A DNA stretch of 30,597 bases from a virus. Of the stretch, positions 9,511 through 17,749 are shown piece by piece. Under the pieces are notes generated by a model that made no database searches, had not been told where the DNA came from, and worked only from the letters and a program-made list of their open reading frames with translations. The position numbers were made by a program, and so were the translations under genes. The stretch is from IMG/VR virus record IMGVR_UViG_3300037119_000423, positions 1 to 30,597 of that record. One strand, 5' to 3'. Numbering within the stretch: the first letter of the stretch is position 1; each line of letters opens with the position of its first letter.

Positions 9511-10290
9511 CTACTTAGGAATAGCGATGCTCGGAGAGATACCTGCGGCACCTTGCCAAGAGTAGTTGTAATTAGAGTCAGCGGCATTTGCTCCGCTGAA
9601 ATAAGGAAGCGACTGACTAGTCTTCTCAACCATATGGTCGCTTATGTTAACAATACTACCAGCACCTAGGGCACCTGCCCCAGCGGTCGAGTAAACAATC
9701 ATTGCCAGAGCCAAGAAGTTCGCGCCTACGTCAGCGTTAAGTGTAGCCGTAGCAGCAACTCTAAAAGGTAGACCATCAGCAGGAGCGGGGTCTATAGGAG
9801 CAAGACCCGTACCGCCGTTACCGAGAAAGTAAACATTGCCTGACATGGAATGCACATTTACTCTAAAAAAACTTCCTACGGGGAGAGTAATTTTTGCAGA
9901 ACAGGTAACGATATCTCCAGCGCTGAAAGAGTCAGTAGAGTTTCCACCGAAAATGTAGAACGTACCGCCCCCTGTAGCAGTATATTGCGCTGCTTTTCGT
10001 GCAGCGTCCCACGGAGAGGCAATAATAGCAGGAACAACCGCACCAGACCATCCAGCGGCAGAACCCGTAAAGAATTCTGGATTACTGGAAGAGTTACGCC
10101 TAGCCAAAGTAGTGTTAGCGTACTTATTAGTGTAAAGCCTTGGCTTTTCATTGGCTAGATTATACAGGTCCCTAAGAGTTTTTCCTGCAGGATTAATTCC
10201 TAGCGTATTCACAAGGCGCCGATACTCTCTATCTACAAGAGTACCGGGACCCTGCAAAGAAGCGCTAAGAGTATCCGTCTGAGTGGGCAT
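9511..10290 (-). CDS. Minor structural (tail-fibre-like) protein
   Basis: 259 aa, MPTQTDTLSASLQGPGTLVD at the start. The N-terminal part contains INPAGKTLRDLYNLANE. The central and C-terminal parts are glycine/alanine/serine-rich with short beta strands and end with LPYFSGANAADSNYNYSWQG, a motif I associate with actinophage minor tail or carbohydrate-binding modules. That association is from memory of the family and is not a search result. The gene is 5 bases after a membrane-peptide gene and just ahead of the endolysin. A receptor-binding or decoration role is inferred. Confidence 0.65.
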   Translation of the reverse strand: MPTQTDTLSASLQGPGTLVDREYRRLVNTLGINPAGKTLRDLYNLANEKPRLYTNKYANTTLARRNSSSNPEFFTGSAAGWSGAVVPAIIASPWDAARKAAQYTATGGGTFYIFGGNSTDSFSAGDIVTCSAKITLPVGSFFRVNVHSMSGNVYFLGNGGTGLAPIDPAPADGLPFRVAATATLNADVGANFLALAMIVYSTAGAGALGAGSIVNISDHMVEKTSQSLPYFSGANAADSNYNYSWQGAAGISPSIAIPK

Positions 10291-10294
10291 ATGA

Positions 10295-10384
10295 TTATCG
10301 TACCCTAGAGACGAGTACGATCACAAGTAGGATAATCCCAAGAATCGCGCAAATACCGACAGCAGTTCCAGCCCAACGAGGCAT
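10295..10384 (-). CDS. 29-aa single-span membrane peptide (candidate lysis or membrane factor)
   Basis: A short ORF with a clear ribosome site (TTAGGAG, five bases before the ATG at 10384). It encodes MPRWAGTAVGICAILGIILL, then VIVLVSRVR and a TAA. Residues about 5-25 form one strongly hydrophobic span, with positive charge at both ends. It sits in the 107-base gap between the esterase-like gene and the minor structural gene, and nothing else fills that gap. Proximity to the endolysin makes a holin-like or regulatory membrane role possible, though 29 residues is very short for a holin. The hydrophobic design and ribosome site support a real gene. Confidence 0.6.
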   Translation of the reverse strand: MPRWAGTAVGICAILGIILLVIVLVSRVR

Positions 10385-10397
10385 TTTAACTCCTAAG

Positions 10398-11801
10398 TTA
10401 GCTTGCTTGATTTCCAAAAAGAGAATCAAAGAGAGCGCGTCCCCCACCATCACGAATTCCCACTACACCTGTAGTATTGGGATGCAGACCGTCAGAGGTA
10501 TAGTTTGCTTTCCACCTACCACTGTTTCTAGAACTTTCTGCAAGATCTGCGATTTCTAGAATTCCAGTAAGAGGATGCCCGAACTCTCCTGCTCTAGTTC
10601 CTGTAAGACCAGGTAGCACAGGAACTTTGGTACTCACGTTAATAGGTGCGCCGTCACGAAGCCAAGTGTTGTAATCAATTCTATTTGTTTCAGACGTTCC
10701 AAAAGGAGTTTGATTAGCAACAGTAGCCCAAGCGTCGGTGCTCGAAGTGTACGGTGTGATTGTATGGGCCCACGTTTTAGCATAACGACCAAGAGTAAGC
10801 CAATAGTTCACCGCCTGCTGCTTTAGCACTGTGATATTGAGGTCCATATCATTACGTCCGTGCAAAGCAAGAATATGCGTAACGTGAACTCTAGCCAAAA
10901 AACTTAGACGACGATATCTAGTTGCTCCGTTGTTGTCTACCCATTTGCTCATTTGTTCCGAAGGGTATGCAACTTTTTGAAAAGAATATCTTGCATCAAG
11001 AGACGCTTCTGGCCAACCGCGCTGATTGTCACCAGTGCCTGCTGAAATAGAGTCTCCGATAATAGCCACCACGGGAGTGTCTGGCGAAACTGGAAGGACA
11101 GTGATTGCAGCAGGACAATATACGTACTCGTTGATGGTAGTAGGTCTGGAACCGACTAGAGTAACATCAGTGCCGGGGGCACCAGAAGCAGTATAATTGT
11201 GGCCCTCGTTAACTCCCGAAGAAAGAGCATAGGCTCCTCGGGGGAACTTAGCGCCAGACGCAACTGAAACCCAGGTCCACGACCAAATATACGTTCCTCG
11301 AACAACGTCAATTCCCACAGGATCACTGACAACGCAGCCTCCTGGTGGAATTACCATGTCCTTAGAGCCATTCAATGTTACAGGAATTCTAGTTCCACCG
11401 AGTACCGGCTCAACTGCTGCACGAACTGTAATGCTATCAGTACCGTCGACCTCTGTCGCTCCACCAGCAGAAGTAGGGTAATGGTTTGTAAAGACAAATC
11501 TCACAGCAGAACCCGTAACAACTACAAGGTGTCGGGTAACCGCAGTGCCTCCCTGTGTAACTCCATCACTGATGCCATTTCCAGTTTGAAAGGCAGGAGC
11601 AGCCCTAGTAGTAGCAGGAATAGGCTGCCTAGCCAAAGCAGTAGCAGCCCTCCCATCAAACGGAATACTAAGTTCTCCTACGACACCATCCATGTCTAGG
11701 GCATCCCGAAGATCGGACTCATTTCTGATATCCTTAGCGGTGTTATTTTTTGAAACTATACGATTCCAAAACGTTCTTGTAGCGTCATTGAAGTCTGCCA
11801 C
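10398..11801 (-). CDS. SGNH/GDSL hydrolase-like virion protein (probable receptor-degrading esterase)
   Basis: 467 aa from a GTG start at 11801, chosen because GAAAGG lies at the right distance upstream. Residues 1-60 resemble a virion attachment segment (FWNRIVSKNNTAKDIRNESD). Residues about 85-230 are beta-rich. The catalytic domain begins near residue 243: VVAIIGDSISAGTGDN carries the nucleophile Ser251, LALHGRNDMDL (about 312-322) the Gly/Asn block, and SDGLHPN the Asp436/His439 pair. These match blocks I, III and V of SGNH esterases. Such enzymes on virions remove acyl groups from surface glycans, so a tailspike-like role is inferred. It follows the capsid gene after a terminator, so its expression may be set by read-through. 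Confidence 0.8.
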   Translation of the reverse strand: MADFNDATRTFWNRIVSKNNTAKDIRNESDLRDALDMDGVVGELSIPFDGRAATALARQPIPATTRAAPAFQTGNGISDGVTQGGTAVTRHLVVVTGSAVRFVFTNHYPTSAGGATEVDGTDSITVRAAVEPVLGGTRIPVTLNGSKDMVIPPGGCVVSDPVGIDVVRGTYIWSWTWVSVASGAKFPRGAYALSSGVNEGHNYTASGAPGTDVTLVGSRPTTINEYVYCPAAITVLPVSPDTPVVAIIGDSISAGTGDNQRGWPEASLDARYSFQKVAYPSEQMSKWVDNNGATRYRRLSFLARVHVTHILALHGRNDMDLNITVLKQQAVNYWLTLGRYAKTWAHTITPYTSSTDAWATVANQTPFGTSETNRIDYNTWLRDGAPINVSTKVPVLPGLTGTRAGEFGHPLTGILEIADLAESSRNSGRWKANYTSDGLHPNTTGVVGIRDGGGRALFDSLFGNQAS

Positions 11802-11824
11802 GTCTAAACCTTTCTAGCATGACA

Positions 11825-11857
11825 AAAGGGGCCGGGCCATAAAGACCCGGCCCCTTT
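11825..11857 (-). terminator. Rho-independent terminator after major capsid gene
   Basis: A perfect 12-bp stem (AAAGGGGCCGGG at 11825-11836 pairing with 11846-11857, 9-base loop) in the gap between the capsid stop and the GTG of the esterase gene. Read leftward the stem is followed by TTTTGTC, a short U-tract. It should reduce transcription of the tail genes relative to capsid, or act as a partial terminator. Confidence 0.85.
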
Positions 11858-11885
11858 CGGCAACTCGCCCATCCCAAGGCGAAAA

Positions 11886-13082
11886 TTAGCCCTCAGTGAT
11901 ATCCGAAATCATACCCTGAGAGTTACGACGGTGGCAGCCAATCTCCGAATACTGGTAGAGAGTAGCCTCGTAAGCGTCAAAGCCCGGAACCTGCTTCCAC
12001 ATGCTCCCGTCTCGATCCATGAAGGACCAGTCGTTCTCACGATAAAGAGTAATCTCCTTCTCGTTGAGGAAATACATGCGGTTGAACGGCGTGTCATTGT
12101 CAACAACAACAGGAATATCGCCCTCATCGGTAGCAAAGGCAAGACCCTTGAAACCGCCAGCAAACTCCTGCGTGTTGGTGAACTGACGCTGCTGAACAAG
12201 CAGGTTGTAGTAAGCGCGTCGAACACCACGACCAGCAAAAATAACCGTGGTGTCACCACCCTGCTGGGCAATGTTGTCAGCCATGAGAATCATAAGACCC
12301 TCGGAAAGCGCACGGTTAGTACCGGCGTTAGCATCCAGAACTGACTTCCAAAGCGGCTCAACAGCCGGGTCAATGTTCTGGTAAACCGAAGTCGCAGAAA
12401 TCATTGAACCAAAGCCGGACCACTCACGATTAACGTTGCCCTTACGGACAAGAACGTCACCAGCGACCGTAGTACCGTCAGCACCATTGTACGTCACAAC
12501 GTTACCAGTGATCGACGTAATCTGACGGTCGGAAACCTTAACGGTCGGGGTAGCAACGTTAAGAGTCGTTCCGTCAATAATGTCGATCTGCATACCCAAC
12601 TGAAGGTACTGCGAAGAAGCGACCGTTACAGTGTTAGCACCATCAGCAGTAATAGTTGCGAGAACACCGGAAGCGTTTCCGTAAACCTGACGGTTCTGAT
12701 CCTTGCGAACGTCGTCCTTAAGACCGTTAACCTCAGCGTCGAGAGCCGAAGTAAAAGCCTGCGGGTTCTTCTGCGCAAGTTCAAAAGTCTGGCCGGAAAG
12801 GCGAAGACCACCGTAAAGATACTTAAGCGGAACTCGCGAAGCGGCAAAACCCTGCTGACCGGGAGTAGGCAGGGCTTCCATTTCATTACGAGCACCGATA
12901 CCGGCGTTACGGCGAGTGTGAATCGGGAAAGTAACATACTTTCCACCGACGTTAGACTCGACGCCCTCGCCAGACTTCTCAATTCGCTTGAGAGCCTTCG
13001 TGCTATTCTCAAGTTGATCCCGAAGTTTCGGCTCGTAGATTTCCTTGAGGATAGCACCGACAGTGCTAAGAGTTGCGGGCAT
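11886..13082 (-). CDS. Major capsid protein
   Basis: 398 aa, MPATLSTVGAILKEIYEPKL. Position directly after a scaffold-like gene (2-base gap) and ahead of a strong terminator is the classic place for the major capsid gene. Features fit HK97-fold shell proteins of the kind found in podoviruses: an N-terminal helical arm, a GKYVTFPIHTRRNAGIG segment, a central beta/alpha region with KDQNRQVYGNASGVL (about residues 130-147), and a C-terminal LYRENDWSFMDRDGSMWKQV stretch. No protease gene or cleavable delta domain was seen, so assembly probably uses the separate scaffold. The assignment is by synteny and pattern. Confidence 0.85.
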   Translation of the reverse strand: MPATLSTVGAILKEIYEPKLRDQLENSTKALKRIEKSGEGVESNVGGKYVTFPIHTRRNAGIGARNEMEALPTPGQQGFAASRVPLKYLYGGLRLSGQTFELAQKNPQAFTSALDAEVNGLKDDVRKDQNRQVYGNASGVLATITADGANTVTVASSQYLQLGMQIDIIDGTTLNVATPTVKVSDRQITSITGNVVTYNGADGTTVAGDVLVRKGNVNREWSGFGSMISATSVYQNIDPAVEPLWKSVLDANAGTNRALSEGLMILMADNIAQQGGDTTVIFAGRGVRRAYYNLLVQQRQFTNTQEFAGGFKGLAFATDEGDIPVVVDNDTPFNRMYFLNEKEITLYRENDWSFMDRDGSMWKQVPGFDAYEATLYQYSEIGCHRRNSQGMISDITEG

Positions 13083-13084
13083 TA

Positions 13085-13882
13085 CTAGCCTCCATTGTTG
13101 GCATTTCGAAGAATGTTTTCGACCATGCGACGAGTGTCCTGGCCGTTAAGATTTGCCGGATTTACTACAGCGGCTGGCATTCCACCGCCCGGCGGCACAA
13201 CATTTGGAAGCGAAGACTGCTGCTGCTGTCCCTGCTGTCGCGGAGCAAAGGTGAAAACCTTTTCCGCAGCCTGCGGGACAGAAAGATTCTGAGAAGTGGC
13301 AACGCTGACGATCATAGAAATATCATCCTGCGACAGTTCACCGTACTTCTCAGAAACTTTCTTGAAATCACGATCAATTTCAGCGTCGATCTGAGCCCTA
13401 GCCTGCTGCTCCATCTGCGCCTGCTGAAACTGCGCAATTGCTCCAAGTTGTGCCTGAGTCTGCTGGAAAGCGGGATCACGCTCTAGCGCGTAAGTTCCCT
13501 CTTCCTGCTCGTCAAATTCCTCTTCCTCCGTGCCCTGAACTGAGTTAACTCCCCACTCCTCACCATACTGCTCCATCATCTTGTCATAAACAAAACGAGG
13601 ATTGGTCTGGAGAAGATTAGCAACCTGCAAAGCAGTCTGCACCTGATCCGGTGCAACACCCTGCTCTGTAAACTGCTTCCAAGGAGCGTATTCAGTTTGT
13701 ACCTTCTGGAAGTTTGAATCCCACTCACGAAGCGTAGGCGCAATCATGGGGACATAACCCTCAGGCAGTTTTTCAACTAGCGGCTGCCAAGCCGGGTTAA
13801 AACTTTCACCCCCGCCATTGTCTGCGGGAGTTTCAGAACCGGCTGCGGCTCCTGCTGTGTCAAAACCTGCGTCATTGCTCAT
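13085..13882 (-). CDS. Scaffolding protein
   Basis: 265 aa, acidic, starting MSNDAGFDTAGAAAGSETPA. A disordered N-terminus is followed by PAWQPLVEKLPEGYVPMIAP and a long glutamine/glutamate-rich helical region (QTQAQLGAIAQFQQAQMEQQ, about residues 140-165). The C-terminus has QQGQQQQSS followed by a small helix (RRMVENILRNANN) that could be the capsid-binding tail. Composition and place immediately before the capsid gene match phage scaffolds, which guide shell assembly and then leave. No protease motif was seen. Confidence 0.85.
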   Translation of the reverse strand: MSNDAGFDTAGAAAGSETPADNGGGESFNPAWQPLVEKLPEGYVPMIAPTLREWDSNFQKVQTEYAPWKQFTEQGVAPDQVQTALQVANLLQTNPRFVYDKMMEQYGEEWGVNSVQGTEEEEFDEQEEGTYALERDPAFQQTQAQLGAIAQFQQAQMEQQARAQIDAEIDRDFKKVSEKYGELSQDDISMIVSVATSQNLSVPQAAEKVFTFAPRQQGQQQQSSLPNVVPPGGGMPAAVVNPANLNGQDTRRMVENILRNANNGG

Positions 13883-13937
13883 GATTACTCCTCTGGCTGT
13901 ACCCTTAGGCCCTGGCCTGTCGTTGTTTGTATTCTAA

Positions 13938-13961
13938 CTTGCGCCCAATGGAGGGCGCAAG
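13938..13961 (-). other. Intercistronic hairpin upstream of scaffold gene
   Basis: A perfect 9-bp stem (CTTGCGCCC at 13938-13946 with GGGCGCAAG at 13953-13961, 6-base loop) lies in the 83-base gap before the scaffold gene. Read leftward it has no proper T-tract (TTAGAATAC follows). It is more likely an attenuator or RNA-stabilising or processing hairpin than a full terminator. Confidence 0.6.
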
Positions 13962-13965
13962 AGCA

Positions 13966-14205
13966 TTAAATTCCGGCAGAATCGGCCGAAGCAAGTCGAA
14001 GTGCATACTGCATGTCATTAACAGTCATTGCATCAAGCCTCGCTGCGGTATACGAAGCGGGAGCAAGAGCAGTAAGTCGAGCGCGAAGAGTCGCAACAGT
14101 AGAAAGATTTGCGTGTTCTGCCTGCGCCTGAGAACCCTTGTCGCGTCCTGCGCGCTTATCAATATAGTTGGCGGGGGTAATAGAACCAGTCTGAACATTA
14201 GCCAT
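13966..14205 (-). CDS. Small hypothetical protein between portal and scaffold
   Basis: 79 aa from ATG 14205 (MANVQTGSITPANYIDKRAG), chosen because AAGGAG lies eight bases upstream. The start overlaps the portal stop by eight bases. The sequence is alanine-rich and helical (VATLRARLTALAPASYTAAR), ending ASADSAGI. No family is recognised. Small genes at this spot often encode head-assembly accessories, which is inference from synteny only. Confidence 0.7.
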   Translation of the reverse strand: MANVQTGSITPANYIDKRAGRDKGSQAQAEHANLSTVATLRARLTALAPASYTAARLDAMTVNDMQYALRLASADSAGI

Positions 14206-16402
14206 TTGGAATCGCTCCTTGCATCTCGGACATTGGCGCACCGGCTTCCATACCGGGCGGGCCAAATTGATTACTACCGACAGGAGCCTCTGGCGGCATT
14301 CCTTCTGCAGCAGGGTCAACCGGAGTTCCATCAGGATTCATTCCCGGTGGCGGCATCATTGCCTGCTGGTGAAGATTAACGTGATACTCGAACTGCTGCT
14401 GAACTTCCGGTGAAAGAAGTTCGTAAGCCTGAGACTTACGGAAACGGTTGTGAGTCTCAATATGGATAGCGTGGTTGTCCCAAGAGTTAACTGGAACAAT
14501 ATTGGCGGGCATTTGCAGCGGGGCGCCGGTGTTAGGGTCAGTCTCAGCACCGGGAATAGCAACATCGGGAACAGAAGTACCAGTAGTCAATGCAGTAGGC
14601 TGAGCCTGAACTTCTGGTGACTGACCGGAAAAAATCTGGTCCTGCATCTGATTAATCTGGTCATTAGTCTGCTGAGCCTGCTGTAGATGTTGCTGAATCT
14701 CTTGGATATCGAGCCTACGCATACGAAGATTCTCGCGCTGAGCCTGCTGCTCATCAATCTTAATGTCATCATAAAGTTTATCCATGCCGCCCATTTCCAT
14801 GAGGGCAAGACCCTTGATAGGATCAATCCAGCCAAACTTCATAATGTCCATAAGAAGTGCCTGCTTGGCAGCCTTAGAAACAGGCAGAGCAGAACCCGCC
14901 TCCATACGAATATCTGTGCCCTTTTGAAGTTCCGTTCCCTTAAGGGCGATTGCATCAAAAGAACCATCGACACCCGTAACGCTCACAGTACGCTTAGTGT
15001 TCCAGAACTGCACAACATGCGAAAGAGTCTGCTTGGCAATTTTCTCCCAACCATCTTCAATCGACTGGTAGGTAGTCGTCATGAGAGCGTCGTCGCGCTC
15101 CTGCATGAAGTTAATTGCCGTTGCAGCAGTCACACCTGAAGTTGTGCCACCGCGAGAAACTGCGTGCTGCGAAGAGATATCCTCCATGTCTGCAAGAAGA
15201 TTATCAAGTTCCTGCAGAACGTAGTTAGGAATACCCTGCAACTGTAGCGGCTGCGGAGGAGCAAGACCCGGCATGTATTCAATAATCTGCCCCGGCTCAG
15301 AAGAAATACGCGAAGCCTGAATAGAACCCTTCGGAGCCAGAAGTTGCGGCTTCGACATTCTGTTCTTGGCTTCGGTCAACTGATTACGGGTACGGTTATA
15401 CTCACGCTGCGGGTCGAGAAGGTCAGTAATAACAGACTCAGGATAGAAGGAGCCTGTCGGAATGTTCTCCCATTTAACAAACGGGTACTGCTTGTGCTCG
15501 TAAAATGGGTCCAAACGAATATCAACAACTCTATCGTCAATAATCGTCAGATAGCCACCCTTCGGGAACAAAGGGTGACCGTTAGGCTTAAACCAAGCCT
15601 CGATGACAAGACAAGAATCTGCTACAGCCTGATTCGTTCCATAGACAAACTGAGCGTTCTCCATTGGATCGTTAACAGACTGCGTAGTCGGAGTTGCCGG
15701 AATTCCGTAGGTTGACTTAACCCACTCTACGCTCTTAGTGAAGACGTTAAAGACGTACGACTGATTCTCAATCTCAGGTTCCATAAGGTCAGGAACATAG
15801 ATATGAAACGGAGAGACAGGAGCGTACTGAATGGTGCCCGGCATCTTAGTAAGATCGTCGTACCCCTGCGGGTCCCACCAAATCTTAGTGTAGCCAACAC
15901 CACAGCACACAAGCCAGAAAGCAGATCGACTAAAGTTCTTTAGCAGTTTCTTACCTGCGTAGATACTTTCCCAAATCTGCTCGCCAGCCTGCGCTGCAAA
16001 AAGATCCTCGTCCTCAGAAGATGCAGGAACAACGGAAGCATTGGGTTTGTTAGACATAACCCTAGCCATTTCCGTTCGCATAATTGGACGGATACGGTTA
16101 ATGACCCTACGAGTGACATACGAAGGGACGGGAGGAGTAACCAGACGCCCGGCCTGATTAGTCTTCCCGCCAAAGAACTGAACGTTCTGCCTGCCAGCAA
16201 CAAACGAAAGGTTGATAGCCCACTGGCGCTCAAAACGCTGGCGCTCAGACTTCATCTTTTCATACTGCGACAGGGCCCATCCAACGAGCGCCTTAATCTG
16301 GCGATCCTCGTTAAATGCTTCGAGAACGTCAGGAGTCAGAAGTCGAGAAGGGCTCTCCGCCGGTGCTGGACTTGAGAAGTTCTCGGATACTGTCAGGGTC
16401 AT
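14198..16402 (-). CDS. Portal protein
   Basis: 734 aa, close to the size of P22-type portals and larger than lambda-type ones. Features include an N-terminal helical part with YEKMKSERQRFERQWAINLS, a conserved-looking RRVINRIRPIMRTEMARVMS (about residues 97-116), a wing domain with WWDPQGYDDL and SPFHIYVPDLMEPEIENQSY, and a stem/clip region near LDPQREYNRTRNQLTEAKNR. After residue about 560 comes a glutamine-rich helix (QEIQQHLQQAQQTNDQINQM), like a barrel, then a proline/glycine-rich tail. It forms the twelve-fold DNA channel and docks terminase. The upstream gene overlaps its start and the downstream gene overlaps its stop. Confidence 0.88.
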   Translation of the reverse strand: MTLTVSENFSSPAPAESPSRLLTPDVLEAFNEDRQIKALVGWALSQYEKMKSERQRFERQWAINLSFVAGRQNVQFFGGKTNQAGRLVTPPVPSYVTRRVINRIRPIMRTEMARVMSNKPNASVVPASSEDEDLFAAQAGEQIWESIYAGKKLLKNFSRSAFWLVCCGVGYTKIWWDPQGYDDLTKMPGTIQYAPVSPFHIYVPDLMEPEIENQSYVFNVFTKSVEWVKSTYGIPATPTTQSVNDPMENAQFVYGTNQAVADSCLVIEAWFKPNGHPLFPKGGYLTIIDDRVVDIRLDPFYEHKQYPFVKWENIPTGSFYPESVITDLLDPQREYNRTRNQLTEAKNRMSKPQLLAPKGSIQASRISSEPGQIIEYMPGLAPPQPLQLQGIPNYVLQELDNLLADMEDISSQHAVSRGGTTSGVTAATAINFMQERDDALMTTTYQSIEDGWEKIAKQTLSHVVQFWNTKRTVSVTGVDGSFDAIALKGTELQKGTDIRMEAGSALPVSKAAKQALLMDIMKFGWIDPIKGLALMEMGGMDKLYDDIKIDEQQAQRENLRMRRLDIQEIQQHLQQAQQTNDQINQMQDQIFSGQSPEVQAQPTALTTGTSVPDVAIPGAETDPNTGAPLQMPANIVPVNSWDNHAIHIETHNRFRKSQAYELLSPEVQQQFEYHVNLHQQAMMPPPGMNPDGTPVDPAAEGMPPEAPVGSNQFGPPGMEAGAPMSEMQGAIPNG

Positions 16403-16559
16403 AACTTATTCCATCCACATCATTTGGATCGAAAATGGCCCGGTCTTGGGCTTCGGCTTCTGCAAGTGCTTCGTCAAGATCGGAAGAATAAGTATCTTCC
16501 TCAGGCTCCGAGAAAGCCGTCTGCGAATAGGTCATCGCTTGGATTGCTTGGTACGTCAT
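16329..16559 (-). CDS. Possible small acidic protein, or frameshifted extension of the upstream gene
   Basis: An open frame that stays open up to GTG 16760, overlapping the upstream gene in another frame and the portal start by 74 bases. Only the part between 16501 and 16402 is free of other genes, and it is clearly protein-like and acidic (SEPEEDTYSSDLDEALAEAE). I give ATG 16559 as a nominal start (MTYQAIQAMTYSQTAFSEPE), but no good ribosome site precedes it, 16535, 16751 or 16760. One explanation is a +1 frameshift near the end of the upstream gene. Another is a membrane protein from 16751-16760, whose first 30 residues form a strong hydrophobic span. The start is unresolved. Confidence 0.45.
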   Translation of the reverse strand: MTYQAIQAMTYSQTAFSEPEEDTYSSDLDEALAEAEAQDRAIFDPNDVDGISYDPDSIRELLKSSTGGEPFSTSDS

Positions 16560-17037
16560 CGGATCGCCGCTTGCGAGAAGACTTTGGCTTCGATCCATCA
16601 TCTGCAACTGGCTCTGAATCGTTTCCTGCTGAATCATCAGAACTGTCAGCGTCGCCTTCTCGTGACTCTTCTGCATCCTCCACAGGAATATACAGAACAA
16701 TGCTGTCAGCAACACTATGCAGATCAGAGAGAGCACTACGGATATCGGCATAAATTCCACTTGGTACCGCCACTAGGTCGTTGTTGGCGAGGTAATTGTT
16801 GGCAGACTGTTCAGACTTCAATCCCTGGGCGATTGCCTCCTGTGGCTTAATATACCCAAACACCCTCGCGGCTTCCCCAATGCAGTCTTCGCAGAAGTAA
16901 ACTGCACCGTACCGATCGAAACTCATTCCGAAGTCGATAACTGGCCGGTCAACGGCACCGCAAGAGATACATTTAGCAGGAAGAGCAGCGGGCAGTTCAA
17001 GCCAGCGGAACTTTGAGATTGAAGTCTGAACAGTCAT
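16501..17037 (-). CDS. Zinc-binding hypothetical protein
   Basis: 178 aa, MTVQTSISKFRWLELPAALP. Two CxxC pairs (Cys23/Cys26 in CISCG and Cys49/Cys52 in FCEDC) look like one treble-clef or ribbon zinc site. The C-terminal 60 residues are disordered and highly charged (EESREGDADSSDDSAGNDSE, then KPKSSRKRRSDD). The gene lies between the acidic 204-residue protein and the portal. No function is recognised. A protein- or nucleic-acid-binding role is suggested by the zinc site. The charged tail may be extended by frameshifting into the next frame. Confidence 0.75.
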   Translation of the reverse strand: MTVQTSISKFRWLELPAALPAKCISCGAVDRPVIDFGMSFDRYGAVYFCEDCIGEAARVFGYIKPQEAIAQGLKSEQSANNYLANNDLVAVPSGIYADIRSALSDLHSVADSIVLYIPVEDAEESREGDADSSDDSAGNDSEPVADDGSKPKSSRKRRSDDVPSNPSDDLFADGFLGA

Positions 17038-17048
17038 AGTTGTGTGCC

Positions 17049-17663
17049 TTACTTAGAAGTGGACTTAGTCGTCTTACTGGCGCTAGAGGTCGACTTCGGG
17101 GACGTGTTAGACGTGGTGTTCTTCGGGTCTTTCTCAGACTTCGCCTGCTTCTCCTCGATAGAGTCATCGAGATTAAGGTCGTCGTCAGCCTCAAAAGAAA
17201 GAGTAGAGCCCGAAGTTCCCGGCTCTGCATGAGCAGGCGTCCCGTCAACAATATCGGCAGGAGCGTTGGGGTCATTCTCGTTAAAGTCAGACGCCTCAGT
17301 CTCATGCTTGGCGTCGTCCTTAACCATGCTGTCGACAAGACCCTTATCAATCTCGTCGAGAGGCTGGAGAGCATTCTCATCGTCGTTAACAGCACGATCA
17401 AACATGCCCTGAGCCTCGTTGACCCAATTAACTCCACCCTTGGACGGAAGAGACGCAACATTAATGTTGTGAATCATCTGCGCCGCAGTAGTAAGTGGAA
17501 TTCCAGCAGTTGCCGTAATCGTGTCATAGTCAGGCTCGCGCTTCTCAACTCGGGCTCGACGCTCTTCTGCAATTCGCGCCTCCTCCTCGTCAAGATAGGG
17601 TCCACCGTCACGGCCCGTAAGACCGTCATTCGGGTTAAAAAGCAGAACCGAGTCATCGGCCAT
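17049..17663 (-). CDS. Acidic hypothetical protein with Lys/Ser/Thr-rich tail
   Basis: 204 aa from ATG 17663 (MADDSVLLFNPNDGLTGRDG), chosen over an in-frame ATG at 17720 because AGGAG sits at the correct spacing before 17663 and the extension overlaps a promoter-like sequence. The protein has a helical EEEARIAEERRARVEKREP segment, a long acidic middle and a low-complexity end (KSTSSASKTTKSTSK). No domain is recognised. It is the first gene after the large terminase and follows a probable internal promoter. A head-assembly or scaffold-like accessory role is possible. Confidence 0.75.
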   Translation of the reverse strand: MADDSVLLFNPNDGLTGRDGGPYLDEEEARIAEERRARVEKREPDYDTITATAGIPLTTAAQMIHNINVASLPSKGGVNWVNEAQGMFDRAVNDDENALQPLDEIDKGLVDSMVKDDAKHETEASDFNENDPNAPADIVDGTPAHAEPGTSGSTLSFEADDDLNLDDSIEEKQAKSEKDPKNTTSNTSPKSTSSASKTTKSTSK

Positions 17664-17710
17664 TTTAAATCTCCTAATTGGTTTGGCGCGTAACGGGTGC
17701 CAATAGAGCC

Positions 17711-17740
17711 AGTGTAACAAACCGACAGGGCCTGCTACAA
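17711..17740 (-). promoter_or_regulatory. Candidate internal late promoter (leftward)
   Basis: On the leftward strand, TTGTAG (17735-17740), an 18-base spacer and TACACT (17711-17716), preceded by TGT as an extended -10. It lies in the 86-base gap between large terminase and the next gene. The spacer contains one copy of the recurring CGACAGGGC motif (17721-17731). Confidence 0.5.
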
Positions 17741-17749
17741 GACTGATTA

